From an uncultured Marinicella sp. (lineage in GTDB: Bacteria; Pseudomonadota; Gammaproteobacteria; Xanthomonadales; Marinicellaceae), in the NCBI GenBank assembly GCA_938008005.1, contig CALLLZ010000356.1:1-5673 (forward strand): 5,673 nt of DNA, written 5' to 3'. Shown in pieces: positions 1 to 5,655 of this stretch. A program made the translations under genes and the position numbers. The notes under the pieces are model-generated. The model had not been told where the DNA came from, ran no database searches, and was given only the letters and a program-made list of their open reading frames with translations. The stretch's first letter is position 1. Each line of letters begins with the position of its first letter.

Positions 1-401
1 CATTTTCAAACCGTTCAGACTCTGATTTGGCTGGTTTTCAATTCGGTGTGAGTTCAGTCATGAATATCAGTAGCAATTGGCGCTTGGGTTTTGATCTTGG
101 TCGCGGAAGGATAGGGGGAGAGCTCTTGGGTTTATATCAAGATCAGTTGCAAACAACTCGTCTTGGATTTGGAGTTAGGAATCGGCGTTTTGGCGCCACG
201 TTTCAATCTGATTTTATGAGCAGTAGAACCCGTCAAGATTTAGAACAATCAACAATGGACTTACAAGTTGATTGGCATTTTACCAAAGAAGGCACCATTT
301 CTTTTGGTGCGCGTCGAAGTATCAGTGAGAATAATGCCAGTGCCAATGTTGATCAGTTCAATGGTACCGTGCCCTACATCAAGTTTAAACACAATCTTTA
401 G
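1..401 (+). CDS. Probable outer-membrane beta-barrel protein, C-terminal part (5' end outside window)
   Basis: The reading frame is open from base 3 to the TAG at 399-401 and has no stop before its first in-window TTG, so the gene begins left of the window. About 132 residues are visible. They show alternating polar and hydrophobic stretches broken by short turns rich in Gly, Asn, Asp and Ser, for example TMDLQVDWHF followed by EGTISFGARR. This is typical of antiparallel transmembrane beta-strands. The protein ends in an amphipathic strand, YIKFKHNL, which resembles a C-terminal barrel strand, although the last residue is Leu and not the more usual Phe. No catalytic motif or named family is recognisable. 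The gene stops 44 bases before lolB on the same strand and could be co-transcribed with it. The beta-barrel call is inferred from residue pattern only; a repeat-rich surface protein is the main alternative. Confidence 0.55.
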   Translation, partial: FSNRSDSDLAGFQFGVSSVMNISSNWRLGFDLGRGRIGGELLGLYQDQLQTTRLGFGVRNRRFGATFQSDFMSSRTRQDLEQSTMDLQVDWHFTKEGTISFGARRSISENNASANVDQFNGTVPYIKFKHNL

Positions 402-445
402 CATTCTCTGCTAATTTACCATTTCAAATCATTGGTATTTCTCTG

Positions 446-1033
446 ATGAAGAATATAAAAAGCTTAACCATTTTGATAGTAGTTTTTTGGCTATTACAAG
501 GCTGTCAGAATCATCAAAACAATGTGAAATCGCCTGATACCAACCAATTGATTGACCTCAGTGAAATTGATAATTATCAGTTCAAAGGTAAAATGTCTTT
601 CTCTGATGGTGAAAATGGTGGTTCCGGTAGTGTTAATTGGGAAAAAAGTAGTGGTTTAGTAAATGTCCGGATCAAAGCACCATTGAACAGTAAAAGTTGG
701 CGTCTTTCTGAGCAAACTATGGGGGCTGAATTGATTGCTGATGGTAAAGTTTTTCATGCTGATTCAGCCCAAAAATTGATCAGTAAAGAGTTGGGGTGGC
801 AAGTTCCTTGGAAGCAGTTGAAATCTTGGGTAATTGGACAGCCGTACAACAATAATCAAGCGCAAGTTGGTTCGATAGTAAATGGCTTTTCTGTGAAAGA
901 AAATGGTTGGTTGATAGAATACAGCCGATTAAAGCCGCCACAAAAAAACTTATCAGGACAACTGCCATATAAGATGATTGCACGCAAAGGAAATTATTCG
1001 ATTAAGTTATCTATCAAGCAATGGATGTGGTAA
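446..1033 (+). CDS. lolB: Outer-membrane lipoprotein insertion factor LolB
   Basis: LolB is the outer-membrane lipoprotein that takes lipoproteins from the periplasmic carrier LolA and inserts them into the inner leaflet of the outer membrane. The 195-residue product (E. coli LolB has 207) starts with a lipoprotein signal peptide: Lys3 and Lys5, a hydrophobic core at about 7-17, and lipobox LQGC with Cys20 as the lipidated residue. Residue +2 is Gln, not the inner-membrane retention Asp, which fits outer-membrane sorting. Family features include a Pro79-Leu80 loop matching the protruding loop whose Leu is needed for lipoprotein transfer, GW at 117-118, WVIG at 128-131 and a Trp-rich C-terminus. 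The Shine-Dalgarno is weak (only GG near 434), but the start is fixed by the signal peptide. The gene overlaps ispE by 13 bases. lolB–ispE adjacency is standard in gammaproteobacteria and supports the call despite low overall similarity. Confidence 0.93.
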   Translation: MKNIKSLTILIVVFWLLQGCQNHQNNVKSPDTNQLIDLSEIDNYQFKGKMSFSDGENGGSGSVNWEKSSGLVNVRIKAPLNSKSWRLSEQTMGAELIADGKVFHADSAQKLISKELGWQVPWKQLKSWVIGQPYNNNQAQVGSIVNGFSVKENGWLIEYSRLKPPQKNLSGQLPYKMIARKGNYSIKLSIKQWMW

Positions 1034-1857
1034 GTACGAAACTGCTTAGTCCAGCTAAAATCAACTTGATGTTGAGAATAGTTGGTCAAAGAACTGATGG
1101 TTATCACCTTCTGCAAACATGTTTTCAGTTGTTGGATTGGGGCGATGAAATGACTTTCACACCCATGCCTGATAAAAGTAAAAACCAGCTTGAAATCAAA
1201 GGTTTTGAAGGTGTTAATGTACAAGATAATTTAATATATCAAGCGGCCCAAATGCTTAAACCATGGGCTCAATCGCAATCTGCCTGGTTGGTTGAAGTAG
1301 ATAAGCAGATACCTTTGGGAGCAGGTCTGGGTGGTGGTAGCTCCAATGCTGCCACAGCTTTGAAGTTTTTTAACAAAGCTTGGCAATGTGATTTAAGTAT
1401 ATTTGATTTGTTGGCTTTGGCTGCCAAATTGGGTGCTGATGTGCCTGTATTTATATTGGGACATAGTGCCTTGGGAGTAGGTATTGGTGATGTGCTCACG
1501 CCAATGAAATTTGACACACCCTATATCTTATTGTTATTTCCAGGTTGTCATATCAACACCGCCGAATTATTCAAGGCTTCGGGTTTAACCAGGGATCAAG
1601 TGTCAATAAATCCTGCAAATATGCAGCAATCAACATTCTGGATCAATGATTTTATGCCGTTGGTGTTACAACAGTTTCCGCAGGTTTATTCAATTTATGA
1701 GCAATTGAAGTCAAAGATGAATCTCAGGCTGTCTGGAAGTGGCTCTACATTATTTGCAGTTTTTGATGAATTAGAAGATGCTCAAAAAGCATATAATACA
1801 GCGTCAGAATTTTGTGATGTGCGTCTGGTACAGCCACAGTTATCAAGCATTTTTTAG
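1021..1857 (+). CDS. ispE: 4-diphosphocytidyl-2-C-methyl-D-erythritol kinase
   Basis: IspE is a cytosolic GHMP-family kinase of the non-mevalonate (MEP) isoprenoid pathway. It uses ATP to phosphorylate the 2-hydroxyl of CDP-methylerythritol. The 278-residue length is normal for the family. Visible motifs are SPAKINL at 10-16 with Lys13 (E. coli Lys10), the DGYH segment with His29, the glycine-rich ATP loop PLGAGLGGGSSNAAT at 98-112, GADVPVF with catalytic Asp140 (E. coli Asp141), and the C-terminal GHMP motif SGSGST at 238-243. The start lies inside the end of lolB, giving a 13-base overlap. There is no clear Shine-Dalgarno before it, so translation is probably coupled to lolB. The N-terminus aligns well with E. 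coli IspE from this ATG. No convincing terminator follows; the next 195 bases lead to the tRNA promoter. Confidence 0.98.
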   Translation: MDVVSTKLLSPAKINLMLRIVGQRTDGYHLLQTCFQLLDWGDEMTFTPMPDKSKNQLEIKGFEGVNVQDNLIYQAAQMLKPWAQSQSAWLVEVDKQIPLGAGLGGGSSNAATALKFFNKAWQCDLSIFDLLALAAKLGADVPVFILGHSALGVGIGDVLTPMKFDTPYILLLFPGCHINTAELFKASGLTRDQVSINPANMQQSTFWINDFMPLVLQQFPQVYSIYEQLKSKMNLRLSGSGSTLFAVFDELEDAQKAYNTASEFCDVRLVQPQLSSIF

Positions 1858-1951
1858 GATCTTTTTATTGAGTAAAGATTTACATTTATTATTATCAATA
1901 CAAACTGTGCCATGATTTTAAAAAAAAACTTAAAAACTTGAATTTTGGGCT

Positions 1952-1979
1952 TTGCATTGAAATCTTATCTGGTTATAAT
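1952..1979 (+). promoter_or_regulatory. Sigma70-type promoter for tRNA-Gln and probably prs
   Basis: A perfect -10 box TATAAT (1974-1979) is preceded, after 16 bases, by TTGCAT (1952-1957), a 4-of-6 match to the -35 consensus. The stretch 1916-1948 upstream is rich in A and T runs and could act as an UP element. Downstream, GCCGCC at 1982-1987 is a GC-rich discriminator, the kind found at stable-RNA promoters under stringent (ppGpp/DksA) control. Transcription would start near 1986-1988, leaving about 65 bases before the mature tRNA. The rest of the 195-base gap (1858-2052) is AT-rich with no credible gene. The -10 box and its position are seen directly; activity and stringent control are inferred. 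Confidence 0.75.
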
Positions 1980-2052
1980 ATGCCGCCTTTAGCGCAGATT
2001 GTTTTGCGTTGAATGTAAATGAGTCAAAACTATATTATTTGGACTCTAGAAT

Positions 2053-2128
2053 TGGGATGTAGCCAAGCGGTTAAGGCACCAGGTTTTGATCCTGGCATGC
2101 GAAGGTTCGAATCCTTCCATCCCAGCCA
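2053..2128 (+). tRNA. tRNA-Gln (anticodon TTG), CCA encoded
   Basis: The full cloverleaf folds. The acceptor stem TGGGATG (2053-2059) pairs with CATCCCA (2118-2124). The D-stem pairs GCC 2062-2064 with GGC 2075-2077. The anticodon stem pairs CCAGG (2079-2083) with CCTGG (2091-2095), and its loop TTTTGAT places anticodon TTG at 2086-2088. The T-arm is GAAGG TTCGAAT CCTTC (2101-2117). The discriminator is G2125 and the CCA end is encoded at 2126-2128. The U1-A72 pair is characteristic of bacterial glutamine tRNAs. The UUG anticodon reads CAA and, by wobble, CAG. A tRNA-Gln between ispE and prs is a recurrent gammaproteobacterial arrangement. It sits 55 bases ahead of prs. Confidence 0.98.
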
Positions 2129-2135
2129 TATTATT

Positions 2136-2164
2136 GTGATGCCTGCGCCTCGACGCAGGCACAC
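2136..2164 (+). other. Bulged hairpin between tRNA-Gln and prs
   Basis: An 8-base-pair GC-rich stem (2140-2147 with 2154-2161, six-base loop 2148-2153) continues past one bulged A (2139) into three more pairs (GTG 2136-2138 with CAC 2162-2164). It begins 8 bases after the tRNA CCA end. No T-run follows, so it does not look like an intrinsic terminator. It is better read as a processing or stability element at the tRNA/prs mRNA junction, where RNase cleavage frees the tRNA and leaves a 5' stem-loop on prs mRNA. The pairing is seen; the role is inferred. Confidence 0.6.
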
Positions 2165-2183
2165 TTGTATCTGAGGCTGTAAA

Positions 2184-3137
2184 ATGTTCGATCGTGGTAT
2201 CAGGTTGTTTTCAGGTAACGCCAATCCCGCATTGGGCCAGAAAATTGCTGATAATTTAGGCGTACCTCTGGGGCGAGCTAAGGTTGGCCGTTTTAGTGAC
2301 GGTGAGGTTGCTGTTGAAATTAGAGATAATGTCAGGGGTCAGGATATTTTTTTGATTCAACCGACTTGTCGACCAACCGCAGATAATTTCATGGAATTGT
2401 TGGTGATGGTAGATGCATTGAAACGTGCTTCCGCCAGAACAGTTACGGCTGTTATTCCATATTTTGGATATGCCAGACAAGATCGTCGACCACGTTCATC
2501 TAGGGTGCCTATCACGGCTAAAGTAGCAGCTAAAATGATTGCAGCTGTTGGTGTAGATCGTGTTCTGACTGTAGATTTACATGCCGATCAGATTCAAGGT
2601 TTCTTTGATATCCCGGTAGATAATGTATATGCTTCGCCATTAACCTTGGCTGATATGTGGCAACATTTTGATAGCAAGGATGTCACTATTGTCTCACCAG
2701 ATATAGGTGGTGTGGTCAGAGCCAGAGCGATTGCAAAGAGATTGGGATGTGAGCTGGCAATCATAGACAAAAGAAGACCTAAGCCGAATATGGCCAAGGT
2801 GATGAATATTATCGGTGATGTCAGTGACAAAATTTGTATTCTGGTTGATGACATGATTGATACAGCAGGAACATTGTGCGCAGCATCTACGGCGTTGAAA
2901 GAATGGAATGCCAAAGCTGTTCATGCATATTGTGTACATCCAGTGCTATCGGGTGAGGCCATTAAGAACATAGAGAATTCAGGATTAACTGAATTGGTGG
3001 TTACAGATACCATACCATTGCGCCAAGGTGCTTTGGATTGTAAAAAAATTCGTCAGTTGTCTGTTGCAGAAATGCTGGGAGAGACAATAAGGCGTATAGC
3101 TAACAGAGAATCAGTTAGCTCAATGTATATCGATTGA
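2184..3137 (+). CDS. prs: Ribose-phosphate pyrophosphokinase (PRPP synthetase)
   Basis: Prs transfers the diphosphate group of ATP to ribose 5-phosphate, making PRPP and AMP. PRPP feeds purine, pyrimidine, histidine, tryptophan and NAD synthesis in the cytosol. The product has 317 residues (E. coli Prs 315) and resembles class I enzymes along its whole length. Visible elements are GRFSDGE (35-41), the catalytic flexible loop YFGYARQDRR (93-102), DLHADQIQGFF with His133 (E. coli His131), SPDIGG (171-176), DKRRP with Lys196, and the PRPP-binding loop DDMIDTAGT (222-230). The loop has Ala228 where E. coli has Gly; Ala also occurs in Bacillus subtilis Prs, so it should be active. The ATG is supported by GAGG at 2173-2176, seven bases upstream. 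With no terminator or separate promoter visible between them, prs is probably transcribed from the tRNA-Gln promoter. Confidence 0.99.
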   Translation: MFDRGIRLFSGNANPALGQKIADNLGVPLGRAKVGRFSDGEVAVEIRDNVRGQDIFLIQPTCRPTADNFMELLVMVDALKRASARTVTAVIPYFGYARQDRRPRSSRVPITAKVAAKMIAAVGVDRVLTVDLHADQIQGFFDIPVDNVYASPLTLADMWQHFDSKDVTIVSPDIGGVVRARAIAKRLGCELAIIDKRRPKPNMAKVMNIIGDVSDKICILVDDMIDTAGTLCAASTALKEWNAKAVHAYCVHPVLSGEAIKNIENSGLTELVVTDTIPLRQGALDCKKIRQLSVAEMLGETIRRIANRESVSSMYID

Positions 3138-3171
3138 CTGGTTAATTTATATTCAGTCATTCGATTTAATT

Positions 3172-3192
3172 ATGCCCTGGTCGCAAGGGCAT
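3172..3192 (+). terminator. Weak hairpin between prs and rplY, possible partial terminator
   Basis: ATGCCCT (3172-3178) pairs with AGGGCAT (3186-3192) around a seven-base loop, giving a 7-base-pair stem. Only a broken T-rich stretch follows (TTAACTT), so termination would be inefficient. No convincing separate promoter for rplY was found in this 80-base gap, so readthrough from prs is expected. The hairpin may set the prs:rplY ratio or stabilise an mRNA end. Confidence 0.35.
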
Positions 3193-3217
3193 TTAACTTA
3201 TAAATTAGGAAAATATT

Positions 3218-3895
3218 ATGGCAATTTTTAAAGTAGAAGCCCAAATGCGTGAAGATGTAGGGAAAGGTGCGAGCCGCCGCTTACGTCACGCTGGCTTAGT
3301 ACCAGTGGTGTTATATGGTGGTGAAAGAGCGCCTGCTAACCTTTCATTGAATCATAACAAAGTACTTCGTTTGGTTGAAGATGAGGCTTTCTTTTCAAGT
3401 ATTATTGAATTTACAGCTGATGGTGGAAAGAAGCAGAAGGTAGTGGTTAAAGATCTACAAAGGCATCCAGCTAAACCAGTGATTCTACATATGGACTTTA
3501 TGCGTGTTAATGAGAAGCGTGAAATCACCATGTTAATGCCTCTGCATTTCTTAGGTGGTGAAGAATCACCTGCAGGTAAATCATCGGGAGTTATGATTGA
3601 TTATCAAATGAATGAAGTTGAAATTTCTTGTTTGCCTAAAGATTTACCGGAATTCATCGAAGTTGACTTGAGTGACTTTAACGGTGGTGATATGGTTAAT
3701 TTGAGTGACTTGAAAGTTCCAGATGGCGTGACATTAACGGCATTTACACATGGTGATAACGAGGCTCATGACAGTGTTGTTGTTTCTACATCTGCTATTC
3801 ATATGACTGAAGACAGTGTGGAAGAAGATGCAGCGGCACCTGCTGCTGATGAAGTTGAAGCTACTGAGCAGTCTAAAGAAGATTCGGCAGAGTAA
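3218..3895 (+). CDS. rplY: 50S ribosomal protein L25, long CTC-type with acidic tail
   Basis: L25 binds 5S rRNA in the central protuberance of the large ribosomal subunit. The N-terminal 5S-binding domain (about 1-96) carries family signatures: GKGASRRLRHAGLVPVVLYGG at 15-35 (interrupted only by normal variation) and PVILHMDFMRV at 87-97. A second beta-rich domain (about 97-190), of the Ctc/TL5 type, follows. The last 28 residues (198-225) form a low-complexity tail with 12 Asp/Glu and one Lys. At 225 residues the protein is more than twice the single-domain E. coli L25 (94). The ATG has a good Shine-Dalgarno, AGGA at 3207-3210. The gene lies between prs and pth, the normal location, and ends in a strong terminator. 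The tail is probably disordered; its function is unknown to me. Confidence 0.97.
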   Translation: MAIFKVEAQMREDVGKGASRRLRHAGLVPVVLYGGERAPANLSLNHNKVLRLVEDEAFFSSIIEFTADGGKKQKVVVKDLQRHPAKPVILHMDFMRVNEKREITMLMPLHFLGGEESPAGKSSGVMIDYQMNEVEISCLPKDLPEFIEVDLSDFNGGDMVNLSDLKVPDGVTLTAFTHGDNEAHDSVVVSTSAIHMTEDSVEEDAAAPAADEVEATEQSKEDSAE

Positions 3896-3910
3896 TCAGC
3901 TAATCGGATA

Positions 3911-3948
3911 TAAAGGGAAGTGTTTTCAATACTTCCCTTTAATTTTTT
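3911..3948 (+). terminator. Strong Rho-independent terminator after rplY
   Basis: AAAGGGAAGT (3912-3921) pairs perfectly with ACTTCCCTTT (3931-3940), giving 10 base pairs around a nine-base loop. T3911-A3941 can add one more pair. Six T residues follow at 3943-3948. It starts 16 bases after the rplY stop and its T-run ends 14 bases before the pth ATG, so it should separate prs-rplY transcription from pth or strongly reduce readthrough. Confidence 0.9.
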
Positions 3949-3962
3949 AAATTAAAATCAAT

Positions 3963-4565
3963 ATGCAAGTCATCTTTGGCCTAGGAAATCCAGGCGATAA
4001 ATACCAAGCTACAAGGCATAATGCCGGCTTTTGGTATGTAGATGCATTGGCAGAAGCATTTGATTGTCACTTCAAAACTGAAAAAAAGTTTAAAGCAGAA
4101 ATTGCAACTTTGACTCATATGGGACAAAAGTTGTGGCTAGTCAAACCACAAACTTTTATGAATTGTTCCGGACAAAGTGTTATTCCATTTGTTAACTTTT
4201 ACCGCATACCTGTAAGTGAGATACTGGTTGCTTATGATGAGTTAGATATACCAGCTGGAACAGCTAAATTAAAACGAGGTGGCGGCCATGGTGGCCATAA
4301 TGGTTTAAGAGACATTATTCCAAGTATTGGTGCGGATTTTAAGCGTTTAAGAATAGGCATCAGCCATCCAGGCGATAAGTCCAAAGTAACACCTTGGGTA
4401 TTAGGCAAGCCCTCTTTGGATGATCGGATTTCGATTGAGCGTTGTATTGAGAAATGCATAGTTGAAACCGATAACTTGATAAAAAATGAGTGGGATAAGG
4501 CGATGAAAAATATTCACACCGTTGAAACTAAAAACGCTCCAACCAGTTCAGAAAAGACCACTTGA
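3963..4565 (+). CDS. pth: Peptidyl-tRNA hydrolase
   Basis: Pth cleaves the ester bond of peptidyl-tRNAs that drop off ribosomes, returning free tRNA to translation. The 200-residue protein keeps the active site: Asn9 in GLGNPG, catalytic His19 in TRHNAG, Asn67 in TFMNCSG, Asp92 in YDELDIP and Asn113 in GGGHGGHNGL (E. coli Asn10, His20, Asn68, Asp93 and Asn114). RLRIGISHPGDK and WVLGKP follow. The ATG matches the family N-terminus, but no Shine-Dalgarno precedes it, and the terminator of rplY ends 14 bases upstream. Expression must come from readthrough, or from a very close promoter giving a nearly leaderless mRNA; TAAAAT at 3953-3958 is a possible but unsupported -10. The C-terminus runs about 12-15 residues past the usual end (E. 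coli Pth is 194), and that tail is encoded where the gene overlaps the opposing metX-like gene by 52 bases. Confidence 0.98.
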   Translation: MQVIFGLGNPGDKYQATRHNAGFWYVDALAEAFDCHFKTEKKFKAEIATLTHMGQKLWLVKPQTFMNCSGQSVIPFVNFYRIPVSEILVAYDELDIPAGTAKLKRGGGHGGHNGLRDIIPSIGADFKRLRIGISHPGDKSKVTPWVLGKPSLDDRISIERCIEKCIVETDNLIKNEWDKAMKNIHTVETKNAPTSSEKTT

Positions 4566-5608
4566 TCTACTAAGAAAGCATCATGCCCCTGAATTGAGTC
4601 AGTTATGGTCAACTGGGTTTGACAGTCAATATTCTTTAGCAAGCTATACAAATTTTCTTGTAACTCTACAGGAAATAATAAATCAGTTTTCGCACCAATC
4701 ACCAACGCTGAAACCAGATCTATGCCTTTTAATGGATTAGAGCCTTTTTTCTTAGCGTATCGATACCCGTCAAACCAGTCCATTGCTCGTGATAGATATA
4801 GATAGCTTATTGGATCAAATTTATGAATGAATTGATTGGCATGGTGTTCCAAATAACTTTCTACTGGAAACTCTATGCCAAAGGCATGTTCTGGGATTTG
4901 TTTCAATGAGCGTGGAAAGCGTTCCTTCCACTCTTCGGCGGAGCGGTAACTGAGCATGCCAATTTTTCTGGCGAACTTCATACCTTCCTCAGGCCAATTG
5001 GCTGCAGAATAATAACCTTTGTTAAAATTCTCGTCCTTTAAAATGACCTCTCTTTGTAAAGATCTAATGGCGGTACTAAATGGTGGTGATGCCATACCAG
5101 AAGCTATATGAACCAAATGACGGACATAGTTTTGGTTATTGAGTAATAAGGCCAAAGCGGTCATACCACCCATAGATGGGCCGATGACAGCATGTAACTG
5201 TTCAATACCAAGTGATCGACATAACAATACTGAAGTATTTGCAATGTCTTCCAAAGTCAAATCTGGAAAATCGAAACGATAAGGATTGCCAGTTTTGGGA
5301 TTCGGTGAGCATGGACCTGTTGAGCCCTTGCAACTACCCAAAGAGCTGGCACAAACCACGAACCATTGGTCGGTATCAACTGCTAGGCCAGGTCCAATCA
5401 TATATTCCCACCACCCAGCAGTATCTTGCTCAGAGTGTCGGGCTGCATGAGAATCAGTTGAAAGGCCTGTGAGAATTAATATGGCATTAGAGTGTTGTTC
5501 GTTGAGGGTGCCCCAAGTCTCATAGGCCAACAAACCCTGTTCGATTTGTCCACTGCGATTAAATTCAAAGCTGTTTGGAATATCAAATAATTTGAGATAA
5601 TTAGCCAT
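4514..5608 (-). CDS. metX: MetX-family acyltransferase, probably serine (or homoserine) O-succinyltransferase
   Basis: This alpha/beta-hydrolase-fold acyltransferase moves an acyl group from CoA to the hydroxyl of homoserine or serine, the activating step before sulfur incorporation in methionine or cysteine synthesis. From the chosen start it has 364 residues. The catalytic triad is Ser145 in GPSMGGM, Asp309 in AKTDLLFP and His342 in QGHDAFLVD. The segments GWWEYMIGPG, SLGSCKGSTGP and SYLYLSRAMDWFD resemble the Xanthomonadales serine O-succinyltransferase group; acetyltransferases such as that of Haemophilus have LGGCKGTTGP. I therefore favour succinyl transfer to serine, but substrate cannot be proved from motifs. 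The start at 5608 has Shine-Dalgarno AGGGA four bases upstream. An in-frame ATG at 5638 would add ten residues, but it lies inside a hairpin without such a site. The 3' end overlaps pth tail to tail. Confidence 0.88.
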   Translation of the reverse strand: MANYLKLFDIPNSFEFNRSGQIEQGLLAYETWGTLNEQHSNAILILTGLSTDSHAARHSEQDTAGWWEYMIGPGLAVDTDQWFVVCASSLGSCKGSTGPCSPNPKTGNPYRFDFPDLTLEDIANTSVLLCRSLGIEQLHAVIGPSMGGMTALALLLNNQNYVRHLVHIASGMASPPFSTAIRSLQREVILKDENFNKGYYSAANWPEEGMKFARKIGMLSYRSAEEWKERFPRSLKQIPEHAFGIEFPVESYLEHHANQFIHKFDPISYLYLSRAMDWFDGYRYAKKKGSNPLKGIDLVSALVIGAKTDLLFPVELQENLYSLLKNIDCQTQLTITDSIQGHDAFLVDQVVFSELVGAFLVSTV

Positions 5609-5612
5609 ACCG

Positions 5613-5617
5613 TCCCT
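5613..5617 (-). promoter_or_regulatory. Ribosome binding site of the metX-like gene
   Basis: On the minus strand AGGGA lies four bases before the ATG at 5608-5606. It is the only strong Shine-Dalgarno sequence near the two candidate starts and decides in favour of the shorter, 364-residue protein over the in-frame ATG at 5638. Confidence 0.75.
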
Positions 5618-5624
5618 AAAAGTA

Positions 5625-5655
5625 AACGGCCATATCATCGAATGATAAGGCCGTT
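5625..5655 (-). promoter_or_regulatory. Leader hairpin (attenuator or terminator-like) before the metX-like gene
   Basis: AACGGCC (5625-5631) pairs with GGCCGTT (5649-5655). After one A-A mismatch (5632/5648) the stem continues with TATCA (5633-5637) against TGATA (5643-5647), closing on a five-base loop. On the minus strand it is followed by TACTTTT and then, eight bases from the stem, by the ribosome binding site. It may be a 5' stem-loop or attenuator in the metX-like leader, or the terminator of a minus-strand gene right of the window. On the plus strand T-rich sequence follows too (5656-5673), so a bidirectional terminator is possible. No recognisable SAM riboswitch or MetJ-type box is visible in the bases present. 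Confidence 0.5.

Noticed and set aside
417..437. Small inverted repeat TACCA/TGGTA just before lolB
   Set aside because: A five-pair stem with an 11-base loop is expected by chance in AT-rich intergenic sequence.
1859..1890. Possible terminator after ispE (ATCTTT with AAAGAT, then T-rich sequence)
   Set aside because: The stem has six pairs with only one G-C pair and no clean T-run; too weak to call.
2021..2046. Inverted repeat GAGTC/GACTC in the tRNA leader
   Set aside because: Only five pairs with a 16-base loop; not convincing as a processing site.
2030..2224. Minus-strand open frame of 64 codons across the tRNA
   Set aside because: Its protein (including GWKDSNLRMPGSKPGA) is the well-known artefact of translating the antisense of a tRNA gene; the tRNA explains the conservation.
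2594..2939. Two long minus-strand open frames inside prs
   Set aside because: They are antisense to conserved prs codons and show no start signals or family features.
4281..4300. GGCCA/TGGCC palindrome within pth
   Set aside because: It results from codons of the conserved GGGHGGHNG motif and needs no other explanation.
4522..4740. Plus-strand open frame starting in the end of pth and running antisense to the metX-like gene
   Set aside because: It lies within two well-supported genes, has no ribosome binding site and no recognisable protein features.
5636..5638. Upstream ATG as the start of the metX-like gene
   Set aside because: It lies in a hairpin, has no Shine-Dalgarno sequence and adds ten residues without family support; the ATG at 5608 has AGGGA at proper spacing.
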